Shown: in pieces, positions 24,425 through 32,131 of the stretch
Position numbering within the stretch: the first letter of the stretch is position 1
Layout: each line of letters opens with the position of its first letter
Origin: Nocardia sp. CC227C
GTDB taxonomy: Bacteria > Actinomycetota > Actinomycetes > Mycobacteriales > Mycobacteriaceae
Reading direction: 5' to 3'
NCBI RefSeq assembly: GCF_030767025.1
Contig: NZ_JASITE010000023.1
Coordinates: 32,006-96,005, forward strand
DNA length: 64,000 nt
The notes under the pieces: generated by a model
Told to the model about the DNA's origin: nothing
Databases searched by the model: none
The model's input: only the letters and a program-made list of their open reading frames with translations
Position numbers and translations under genes: made by a program

Positions 24425-25206
24425 CCACCCCACTCATCGAGACCGTCGACATCGGCAAGAGCTACGGTGGCGTGGTGGCGCTGCGGGAGGTGTCCACCGT
24501 GGTCCGGGCGGGCGAGGTCACCTGCGTGCTCGGTGACAACGGCGCGGGCAAGTCCACGCTCATCAAGATCCTGTCCGGGGTGCATCAGCACGATCGGGGC
24601 GAATTGCGGATCGAGGGCGCCGCGACCCGGTTCTCCTCCCCGCGTGAGGCTTTGGATCGGGGTATCGCCACCGTGTACCAGGATCTCGCGGTGGTGCCGC
24701 TGATGAGCGTGTGGCGCAATTTCGTGCTGGGCTCCGAGCCGACCAGGAACTACGGCCCGATCCGACTGCTGGACCGGCGCAAGGGTATGGAGATCACCCG
24801 GCGCGCGTTGGACGATATGGGTATCGACATCCGCGATCTGGAACAGCCAGTCGGCACGCTGTCGGGCGGTCAGCGGCAGTGCATCGCCATCGCCCGCGCC
24901 GTGCACTACGGCGCGAAGGTGCTGATCCTCGACGAGCCGACCGCCGCGCTGGGCGTCAAACAGGCGGGCATCGTGCTGAAATACGTCGTGCAGGCCCGCG
25001 ACCGCGGCCTGGGCGTCGTGCTGATCACCCACAATCCGCATCACGCCTATCCGGTCGGGGACCGGTTCCTGCTGCTCAAACGCGGCACCATGCTCGGCTC
25101 GTACGAGAAGAACGAGATCGAGCTGGCCGAACTCACCCGGCAGATGGCCGGTGGTGCGGAACTGGAAGCGCTGCAACACGAATTGGCGCGGGTGGTGTCG
25201 CCGTGA
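24421..25206 (+). CDS. ABC-transporter ATP-binding protein, single nucleotide-binding domain
   Basis: A 261-residue ATPase with Walker A GDNGAGKST (38-46), Q-loop in TVYQDLAVVP, signature LSGGQRQ, Walker B VLILDEPTAAL and the H-loop LITHNP. RbsA-type partners of this permease class usually carry two fused nucleotide-binding domains (about 500 residues); this one has only one, like FrcA, and presumably dimerises. It overlaps the permease (ATGA) and iolC (GTGA), so it is translated as part of the operon. Confidence 0.92.
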   Translation: MTTPLIETVDIGKSYGGVVALREVSTVVRAGEVTCVLGDNGAGKSTLIKILSGVHQHDRGELRIEGAATRFSSPREALDRGIATVYQDLAVVPLMSVWRNFVLGSEPTRNYGPIRLLDRRKGMEITRRALDDMGIDIRDLEQPVGTLSGGQRQCIAIARAVHYGAKVLILDEPTAALGVKQAGIVLKYVVQARDRGLGVVLITHNPHHAYPVGDRFLLLKRGTMLGSYEKNEIELAELTRQMAGGAELEALQHELARVVSP

Positions 25207-26141
25207 CGGATCTGGAGGTGTTGACCGTCGGCCGGGTCGGGGTCGACCTGTATCCGGAGCAGAGCGGGGTGCCGCTGGCGCAGGTGCGGACGTTCGCGAA
25301 GTTCCTCGGCGGCACCGCCACCAATGTCTCGGTCGCCGCGGCGCGGCTGGGGCGGCGGGCGGCGGTGCTCACCAAGGTGGGACCGGACGGATTCGGCGAC
25401 TACGTGCGCACCGCGTTGGAGGGTTTCGGGGTGTCGGCCCGCTATGTGTCGACCGCGCCCGACCTGCGCACGCCGGTGGTGTTCTGCGAGCTGAATCCGC
25501 CCGCCGATCCGCCGCTGCTGTTCTACCGGCTGCCCACCGCTCCGGACCTCACCCTGACCGAGGACGAGATCCCCTGGGACGAGGTCGATTCCGTTCCGCT
25601 GCTGTGGGTGACCGGCACCGGTGTGAGCGCCGAGCCCGGGCGCCGCACCCAGCGCGAGATGCTGCGGCGGCGCGGCGGGCGCGGCCACACCGTGCTCGAT
25701 CTCGACTACCGGCCCATGTTCTGGCCGGACGAGCACACCGCCCGCACCGAGATCGACTGGATGCTCGACCACGTGAACGTGGTGGTGGGCAATCGCACCG
25801 AGGCGCGGGTGGCGGTCGGCACCGACGATCCCGACGCGGCCGCCGATCGGCTGCTGGCCCGGGGCGTCGAGCTGGCCGTGATCAAACGCGGGGCCGATGG
25901 CGTGCTGGTGGCGACCGCGGACGCCCGCTCCACCGTGCCGCCCTGCCGGGTGGAGGTCGTCTGCGGTCTCGGCGCGGGTGACGCGTTCGGCGGCGCGCTG
26001 GCGCACGGCCTGCTGGCGGGCTGGGACCCGCACCGCATCGCCACCTACGCCAATGCCGCCGGGGCGCTGGTGGCCGCGCGGCTGGCCTGCGCCGACGCCA
26101 TGCCCACCGCGACCGAGATCGAGGAGCTGCTGTGCACCTGA
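25203..26141 (+). CDS. iolC: 5-dehydro-2-deoxygluconokinase (PfkB family)
   Basis: A 312-residue ribokinase-fold kinase. The substrate-binding FLGGTATNVSVAAARLG (34-50) and C-terminal GLGAGDAFGG with catalytic Asp260 match the PfkB family, and LDLDYRPMFWPD is typical of IolC. It phosphorylates 2-deoxy-5-keto-D-gluconate. GTG 25203 overlaps the ATPase stop by 4 bases; its 3' end overlaps the following aldolase-like gene by 10 bases. The neighbours iolB, iolD and iolE support the assignment over a generic sugar kinase. Confidence 0.93.
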   Translation: MTDLEVLTVGRVGVDLYPEQSGVPLAQVRTFAKFLGGTATNVSVAAARLGRRAAVLTKVGPDGFGDYVRTALEGFGVSARYVSTAPDLRTPVVFCELNPPADPPLLFYRLPTAPDLTLTEDEIPWDEVDSVPLLWVTGTGVSAEPGRRTQREMLRRRGGRGHTVLDLDYRPMFWPDEHTARTEIDWMLDHVNVVVGNRTEARVAVGTDDPDAAADRLLARGVELAVIKRGADGVLVATADARSTVPPCRVEVVCGLGAGDAFGGALAHGLLAGWDPHRIATYANAAGALVAARLACADAMPTATEIEELLCT

Positions 26142-27025
26142 CCGACGAGCGCTGGCAGGAACTGCTGCGGGTGCGCGCCACCGACCCGGACGCGGTGCCG
26201 CGCGCCTACGCCGACCGCCGTCGCCGCGAACGGCTGCTGTCCGAGCGCGGCACCCTGTTCCTGGTGGCCGCCGATCATCCGGCGCGCGGCGCGCTGGGTG
26301 TCGGCCCGGATCGCACCGCCATGGCGGATCGGCGCACGCTGCTGGAGCGGCTGCTCATCGCCTTGGAGCATCCCGCCGTGGACGGCGTGCTCGGCTCGCC
26401 CGATATCGTCGAGGAACTGCTGCTGCTGGACGCCCTGCACGACAAGGTCGTGGTCGGCTCGATGAACCGCGGCGGTCTGGCCGGGGCGGATTGGGAGATC
26501 GACGACCGCTTCACCGGCTACGACGCCGAGTCACTGGTGAAGTTCGGCCTCGACGGCGGCAAAATGCTGCTGCGCCTGGTGGATTCGGACCGATCGACCG
26601 CGCCGACGTTGCACGCCTGCGCCCGCGCGGTGTCGGCCCTGGCCGCGCACGGGCTGATGGCCATGGTGGAACCGCTGCCGTATCGCCGCGACGAGTCCGG
26701 ATCGCTGGTCATGTGCAAGGACGCGGCGTCGCTGCAGCGGGCCATCACGGTGGCGGCCGGGCTCGGGATCACCTCCGCGCACACCTGGCTGAAAATCCCG
26801 GCCCCCGAGGATATCTCGGTGCTGGAGGCCACCACGCTGCCGGTGGTCGTACTGGGCGGCGTGCCCTCCGGCGACCCGGCCGCCGATCTGGAGTCCTGGG
26901 GTACCGCACTGCGCCACGAGGTGGTGCGCGGCCTGGTCGTCGGCCGCAGTCTGCTGTATCCGCCCGACGGCGACGTGGCCGCCGCCGTGGACGCGGCCGC
27001 CCGCACCCTGGGAGCCGCGAAATGA
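26132..27025 (+). CDS. Cgl0159-like (beta/alpha)8 aldolase of inositol catabolism
   Basis: A 297-residue TIM-barrel protein similar to the Cgl0159 family encoded in corynebacterial inositol clusters. Marks are LVAADHPARGALGVG (about 44-58), VVGSMNRGGLAGADWEIDDRFTGYD, KFGLDGGKMLLRLVD and HTWLKIPA, where Lys is a candidate Schiff-base residue. No IolJ-type class II aldolase is encoded nearby, so it probably cleaves 2-deoxy-5-keto-gluconate-6-phosphate to dihydroxyacetone phosphate and malonate semialdehyde. GTG 26132 lies inside the end of iolC; the gene overlaps iolB by 4 bases. Confidence 0.85.
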   Translation: MHLTDERWQELLRVRATDPDAVPRAYADRRRRERLLSERGTLFLVAADHPARGALGVGPDRTAMADRRTLLERLLIALEHPAVDGVLGSPDIVEELLLLDALHDKVVVGSMNRGGLAGADWEIDDRFTGYDAESLVKFGLDGGKMLLRLVDSDRSTAPTLHACARAVSALAAHGLMAMVEPLPYRRDESGSLVMCKDAASLQRAITVAAGLGITSAHTWLKIPAPEDISVLEATTLPVVVLGGVPSGDPAADLESWGTALRHEVVRGLVVGRSLLYPPDGDVAAAVDAAARTLGAAK

Positions 27026-27912
27026 GCACATTGCATCGTCCGTCCGGAACCCTCACCGAGGGCGCGGATCCCATCCTGCTCACCCCCGAGTCGGCGGGCT
27101 GGACCTACACCGGACTGCGGGTGCTGCGGCTCGCGCCCGGCGCACGGCGCACGGTGCACACCGGGGAGTTCGAGGCGTTCGTCCTACCGCTGGCCGGTTC
27201 CTGCACGGTGCGGGTGGACGGCGAGGTCTACGCCCTGGAGGGCCGGGACTCGGTGTTCACCCGGGTCACCGATTTCGCCTATGTGCCACGCGATGCCGAG
27301 GTGGAGCTGTCCACGGTCGCCGGGGTGGAGGCGGCGCTGCCGATGGCCCGTTGCACCCGCCGCCTCACCCCGAAATACGGTCCGGCCGAAGATGTCCCGG
27401 TCGAGGTGCGGGGCGCGGGCCGCGCCACCCGGCAGGTCGTCAACTTCGGCACCCCCGGCGTCTGGGATCACGCCGACAAACTCAATGCCTGCGAACTGCT
27501 CACCCCCGACGGCAATTGGTCGTCCTATCCGCCGCACAAGCACGACGAGTCCACCGAATGCGAGGTCGCCAACGAGGAGATCTACTACTTCCGCATCGCC
27601 GGGCCGGACGGAATCACGCCGTCGCCCATCGGTTTCGGCATGCACCGCACCTACACCGGCGACGGCGCCCTGGACGAGAACGTGGCGGTCCGCGACGGTG
27701 ACGTCTTCCTGGTGCCGCACGGCTATCACGGTCCGTGCATCGCCGCGCCCGGTTACCCCATGTACTACCTGAACGTGCTGGCCGGTCCCGCGGCGCAGCG
27801 GTCGATGGCCTTCTGCGACGATCCCGCCCATACCTGGGTGCGCGACCAGTGGCAACACCAGGCACCCGACCCGCGCTGCCCGCTCACCGACCACAAAGGT
27901 CGCATCGAATGA
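27022..27912 (+). CDS. iolB: 5-deoxy-glucuronate isomerase
   Basis: A 296-residue bicupin. The second cupin carries the metal site HKHDE (172-176) followed by CEVANEEIYYFRI; the end segment VFLVPHGYHGPCIAAPGYPMYYLNVLAG is strongly conserved in IolB. It isomerises 5-deoxy-glucuronate to 2-deoxy-5-keto-gluconate. It overlaps the aldolase-like gene by 4 bases (ATGA) and precedes iolD by 10 bases, matching enzyme order in the pathway. Confidence 0.95.
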   Translation: MSTLHRPSGTLTEGADPILLTPESAGWTYTGLRVLRLAPGARRTVHTGEFEAFVLPLAGSCTVRVDGEVYALEGRDSVFTRVTDFAYVPRDAEVELSTVAGVEAALPMARCTRRLTPKYGPAEDVPVEVRGAGRATRQVVNFGTPGVWDHADKLNACELLTPDGNWSSYPPHKHDESTECEVANEEIYYFRIAGPDGITPSPIGFGMHRTYTGDGALDENVAVRDGDVFLVPHGYHGPCIAAPGYPMYYLNVLAGPAAQRSMAFCDDPAHTWVRDQWQHQAPDPRCPLTDHKGRIE

Positions 27913-27922
27913 GGTTGTCCGC

Positions 27923-29767
27923 ATGAAACTCACCACCGCGCAGGCGCTGGTCGCCTGGCTCATCGCACAGCATTCGGAAACTCTCGACGGGCGCGAAGTG
28001 CCCATGTTCCCGGCGGTTTTCGCCATTTTCGGGCACGGCAACGTGCTGGGCCTCGGCACCGCACTGGAGGAGCGGCGCGATGTGATCCCGGTCTGGCGCG
28101 GACACACCGAACAGGGGATGGCGCTGGCCGCGGTCGGGCTGGCCAAGGCCACCCATCGGCGGCAGATCGGCGTCGCCACCTCCTCCATCGGCCCCGGGGC
28201 GCTCAATATGGTGACCGCCGCCGGGGTGGCGCACGCCAATCGGCTACCGCTGCTGTTGCTGCCGGGCGACACCTTCACCAGCCGCGCCCCGGACCCGGTC
28301 TTGCAGCAGGTGGAGCATTTCGGCGATCCGACCGTCACCGTCAACGACGCGTTCCGGGCGGTGAGCCGCTGGTTCGACCGCATCACCCGGCCCGAGCAGC
28401 TGTTGGCCACGCTGCCGCAGGTGGCGCGGGTGCTCACCGACCCGGCCGAGGCGGGACCGGTGACGCTGGCGCTGCCGCAGGACGTGCAGGCCGAGACCTT
28501 CGACTTCCCGGAGCGGCTGTTCGAACCGGTGGTGCACCGGGTTCCGCGTCCGCGCGCGGATCGGCGCAGCCTGGAGGAGGCGGCCGCGGCGCTGCGGCGC
28601 TCGAAGCGTCCGCTCCTGGTGCTCGGCGGTGGGGTGCGCTATTCGGGGGCGGCGGCGCGGGCGCTGGAATTCGCTCGGCGGCATCGGATTCCGGTGACCG
28701 AAACCACCGCGGGACGCACCCTCGTCGCCCATGACGACCCGTTCTACGCCGGACCGCTCGGCATCACCGGTGCGGCGTCGGCCAATGCCATGGCCGGCCA
28801 GGCCGACGCGGTGCTCGCGGTCGGCACCCGGCTCCAGGATTTCACCACCGCGTCGTGGACGCTGTTCGATCCGGACGTGCGGCTCATCCATATCAACGCG
28901 GCCCGCTTCGACGCGGTCAAGCACGGTGCGCTGGAGGTGGTCGGCGACGCCGATACCGCGCTGGAGGATCTGGCCGCGCATATGACCGGCTGGAATGCCG
29001 ATCCGGCCTGGAGCGCGCGAGCGGCGGCGGTGCGGTCGGAATGGGACACCCATATCGACAAACTGCGTGCCCCGACACCCGGCCCGCCCAGTTACGCCCA
29101 GATCGTCGGCGTGGTGAACGAGCTCAGCACCGCCGACGACTACGTCATGACGGCCTCGGGCGGACTACCCGGCGAACTCGTCGGCGGCTGGCGGGCCTCC
29201 GGCGGTGAACCCACCATGGATGTCGAATACGGGTTCTCCTGCATGGGCTACGAGCTCGCCGGTGCGTGGGGTGCGGCCATGTCGCATTTCCGCGGTCTGG
29301 TCACCACCCTGCTCGGCGACGGCTCCTACCTGATGCTCAACTCCGAGCTGTTCTCCGCCGCGTTCGCCGGACATCCGCTGGTGGCCGTGGTCTGCGACAA
29401 CGACGGGTACGCGGTCATCGGCCGCCTCCAGGAAGGGCAGGGCGGCGAGCCGTACAACAATTTCTACGCCGACTGCCGCAGCAACCATCCACGCCCGCCG
29501 CGCGTGGACTTCGCCCAGCACGCCCACGCCATGGGTTGCCTGGTGTTCACCGCGGGAGACCTGGTGCAGTTCCGGATGGCGTACAAGAACGCCCGCACCG
29601 CCGCCATGGCCGAGCGCCGACCGGCCGTGGTGGTGATCCGCACCCGGGCTGGTTCCTGGACCGAATCCGGGGCCTGGTGGGAAGTCGGTGTGCCCGAACA
29701 TCTCTCCGGCCGCGACGCCTATGAGCAGGCCAAGCCGGGTCAGCTGCGGATCGCCCGCCGCCCCTGA
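27923..29767 (+). CDS. iolD: 3D-(3,5/4)-trihydroxycyclohexane-1,2-dione hydrolase
   Basis: A 614-residue thiamine-diphosphate enzyme of the IolD family, of normal length. The N-terminus TTAQALVAWLIAQHSE, the catalytic glutamate in WRGHTEQGMALAA (Glu63), and the ThDP-binding GDGSYLMLNSELFSAAF with CDNDGYAVIGRLQ are all present. It opens the trione ring to 5-deoxy-glucuronate. It is the last assured gene of the iolE operon; no iolA follows, and 106 bases separate it from the aminotransferase. Confidence 0.96.
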   Translation: MKLTTAQALVAWLIAQHSETLDGREVPMFPAVFAIFGHGNVLGLGTALEERRDVIPVWRGHTEQGMALAAVGLAKATHRRQIGVATSSIGPGALNMVTAAGVAHANRLPLLLLPGDTFTSRAPDPVLQQVEHFGDPTVTVNDAFRAVSRWFDRITRPEQLLATLPQVARVLTDPAEAGPVTLALPQDVQAETFDFPERLFEPVVHRVPRPRADRRSLEEAAAALRRSKRPLLVLGGGVRYSGAAARALEFARRHRIPVTETTAGRTLVAHDDPFYAGPLGITGAASANAMAGQADAVLAVGTRLQDFTTASWTLFDPDVRLIHINAARFDAVKHGALEVVGDADTALEDLAAHMTGWNADPAWSARAAAVRSEWDTHIDKLRAPTPGPPSYAQIVGVVNELSTADDYVMTASGGLPGELVGGWRASGGEPTMDVEYGFSCMGYELAGAWGAAMSHFRGLVTTLLGDGSYLMLNSELFSAAFAGHPLVAVVCDNDGYAVIGRLQEGQGGEPYNNFYADCRSNHPRPPRVDFAQHAHAMGCLVFTAGDLVQFRMAYKNARTAAMAERRPAVVVIRTRAGSWTESGAWWEVGVPEHLSGRDAYEQAKPGQLRIARRP

Positions 29768-29873
29768 CCATCCGGTCCGGTGGCGGGCCCACCTCACTCG
29801 GCGGCTACCGTAGTCGTGAAGTGAAATGCGCCGTGTGCGAAGTGTGGGCGGCGGGTGGTCCAGGGAGGTGCTT

Positions 29874-31100
29874 GTGGGTTCGCTGTGGCACGGCTTCGCC
29901 GATATGGGTGCGGTGGAGCGCGACGGAGCGTTCGTGGTGGCGCGCGGTGCGGGTGCGTACGTCTGGGACGAGGCCGGGAACCGGTATCTGGACGCCACCG
30001 CCGGGCTGTGGTTCACCAATGTCGGCCACGGTCGCCGCGAGATCGCCGACGCCGTGGCCGCCCAGCTGGGCGATATCGCGCACTACTCCAACTTCGGCGA
30101 CCTGGCCTCCCCGGTGCTGCGGGAGCTGGCCGAGCGGCTGGCCGCCATCGCCCCGGTGCCGGGCAGCAAGATCTTCTTCACCTCCGGCGGCTCCGACGGC
30201 ATCGACACCGCCGCCAAACTGGCCCGCCGCTACTGGCACGAGCAGGGCAAGCCGGACAAGACCGTCATCGTGGGCCGTCAGAAGGCGTACCACGGCATGC
30301 ACGTCGCGGGCACCGCGCTCGCGGGCATCCCGGTCAACCGCGAGGGCTACGGCGAGTTCATGGCCGATGCCCGCACCATCACCTGGGACGATCCGGCCGC
30401 CCTGTCCGCCCTCATCGCCGAACTCGGCGCGGACCGCATCGCCGCCTTCTTCGCCGAACCCATCATCGGCGCGGGCGGCGTCTACCTCCCGCCCGCGGGC
30501 TACCTCACCGAGGTGCGCCGCATCTGCCGCGAGAACGACATCCTCTTCGTCGCCGACGAGGTGGTCACCGGCTTCGGGCGCATCGGCGGATCCTGGTTCG
30601 CCTCTTCCCGTTTCGACCTCCAGCCCGACATCATGACCACCGCCAAGGGCCTCACCTCCGGCTACCTGCCCATGGGCGCGGTCTTCGTCGCCCCGCACGT
30701 CGCCGCCCCGTTCTTCGCCGGCGGCGTCTGGTTCCGCCACGGCTACACCTACGGCGGCCACGCCGCCTCCGCCGCCGCGGCCATGGCCAACCTCGACATC
30801 ATCGAGCGCGAACACCTGCTCGACGCCAGCAAGAACCTGGAATCCCTGCTGCACGAACACTTCTCGCCACTGTTGGCGCACCCGAAGGTCGCCGAGGTCC
30901 GCAGCGGCCTCGGTGCGGTGGCGGCCGTGCAGCTCGCCGACCCGGCCGCAGCCCTGGCCATGGTGAAAACCCTGCGCACCCATGGCGTCTCGACCCGAGC
31001 GGCGGGCCAGGGCGCGCTCCAGATCTCGCCCACCTTCGTCATCACCGAACAGCAGGTCGCGGAGATGGCGGCGGCCTTCGCCCGCGCACTGGACGCCTGA
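29874..31100 (+). CDS. Class III PLP-dependent aminotransferase
   Basis: A 408-residue omega-aminotransferase. It has the PLP cap GGSDGIDTAAKLARRYWHEQG, the Asp228 in FVADEVVTGFGR, and the Schiff-base lysine Lys258 in TTAKGLTSGYLPMGA. GTG 29874 is preferred because AGGGAGG lies 5 bases upstream; the longer GTG 29826 start has no ribosome site. Members transaminate beta-alanine, taurine, GABA or similar amines with pyruvate or 2-oxoglutarate. The link with the upstream inositol genes is suggestive, because malonate semialdehyde from that pathway could be aminated to beta-alanine, but it may be an independent unit. Confidence 0.85.
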   Translation: MGSLWHGFADMGAVERDGAFVVARGAGAYVWDEAGNRYLDATAGLWFTNVGHGRREIADAVAAQLGDIAHYSNFGDLASPVLRELAERLAAIAPVPGSKIFFTSGGSDGIDTAAKLARRYWHEQGKPDKTVIVGRQKAYHGMHVAGTALAGIPVNREGYGEFMADARTITWDDPAALSALIAELGADRIAAFFAEPIIGAGGVYLPPAGYLTEVRRICRENDILFVADEVVTGFGRIGGSWFASSRFDLQPDIMTTAKGLTSGYLPMGAVFVAPHVAAPFFAGGVWFRHGYTYGGHAASAAAAMANLDIIEREHLLDASKNLESLLHEHFSPLLAHPKVAEVRSGLGAVAAVQLADPAAALAMVKTLRTHGVSTRAAGQGALQISPTFVITEQQVAEMAAAFARALDA

Positions 31101-31126
31101 GGCGCAGCCACACCGCTCTCGACCGC

Positions 31127-31687
31127 TCACAGCGGGATGACACGCAGTACGGTCGGCAGGCGTTCGGGCGTGTAGGTGTCGGCGATCGCCACTCCGGCGG
31201 CAAGGAACAGCCGTACCGCTCGGGGCAGGTGGTCGGCCGAGGTGATCAGCACGGCGTCGCGGCTGCCGAGTGCGGTGAGGACGGCGGCCGTGAACGCGGC
31301 GTTCTCCACCGTGGAGCCCGCCCGGGGTTCGAGGTGAATACGGTCCGGGCGCAGGCCGCGCTCGCGCAGCCAGGCGGCCATCGCGTCCGCCTCGCTCACC
31401 CCGGCCCGGGGGTTGCCGCCGGTGACGACGATCGGGGAGGCGGGGGACAGCAGGGCTCCTATGTAGGCGGCCCGTAGCCGCTCGATCAGGGGCGGGCGCA
31501 TGGTGCCGTCCGGCAGCAGCCCGTAGCCGAGCACCACCAGTGCCGTCCGCGGACCGTACGCGGTGGGCAGCCGGACCTGCTCGGCGGCTGCTCCCGGAGC
31601 GGACGTGAGCACTGCCGCGGCGACCACGAGGGCCGCCACGCCGGAGCACAGGGTGCGTCGGATGCGACGAAGTTGTGAACAGCGCAT
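31127..31687 (-). CDS. Exported DUF218 (SanA/YdcF-like) protein
   Basis: A 186-residue protein with an N-terminal signal peptide (RRIRRTLCSGVAALVVAAAVLTSAPGAAAE, cleavage around AAA-E) and a DUF218 fold: ALVVLGYGL near 45, PIVVTGGNPRAGVSEADAMAAWL and EPRAGSTVENAAFTA. Such proteins act in envelope processes but their chemistry is mostly unknown. ATG 31687 is chosen because GGAG lies 7 bases upstream and the signal peptide begins there; longer frames add an implausible N-terminus. It converges with the aminotransferase, the stops being 26 bases apart. Confidence 0.85.
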   Translation of the reverse strand: MRCSQLRRIRRTLCSGVAALVVAAAVLTSAPGAAAEQVRLPTAYGPRTALVVLGYGLLPDGTMRPPLIERLRAAYIGALLSPASPIVVTGGNPRAGVSEADAMAAWLRERGLRPDRIHLEPRAGSTVENAAFTAAVLTALGSRDAVLITSADHLPRAVRLFLAAGVAIADTYTPERLPTVLRVIPL

Positions 31688-32131
31688 GGATACTCCGAAA
31701 CGGTCGCAGTGGAATTGCCGCGCGGGAGATGTCGGCCCGCACAATATTCCGAGCGTCGCGTGCCGAAACAAGATGGCGGAGGGCGGAACTGGAGAATCCA
31801 CCGATTCGACGGTGTCGAATTGTGAAGCCCACGGAATATCCCGCGCGGCAGGACTTCGCCGCTGTGATCCGGCAGCACCCTACGGAGGCGATACCGGATA
31901 CGACCACCGCACGGTGGGTACTTGGTGCCCTTCACAGTTCGCCGTCGCGGGGATTGTGCGATAGGCAGATATCGCCGACGCCGCGTCGAAATGCCTTGTG
32001 ACAGCACTACTATCAGCCGGAATTCGGCTTCGGCGAAGTACGTCGTCGCTGTGCGCAGGCCGGGTCACGAGTTGCCGTTCCCGTGTCGAGGAAACGGTGT
32101 TCGGCGAATTCCCGAATTCAGGAGGACGTAC
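31688..32131. other. Divergent spacer upstream of the PKS operon
   Basis: No gene with credible start and coding character was found in these 444 bases. They must hold the promoters of the DUF218 gene and the PKS operon. A possible -10 box TACTAT lies at 32008-32013 without a clear -35. Two GAATTC hexamers at 32106 and 32114 sit directly before the AGGAGG ribosome site (32120-32125) of the PKS. Confidence 0.6.

Noticed and set aside
31922..32131. Longer PKS starting at 31922
   Set aside because: The ketosynthase domain starts at ATG 32132 right after AGGAGG; the extra 70 residues are unlike any PKS N-terminus.
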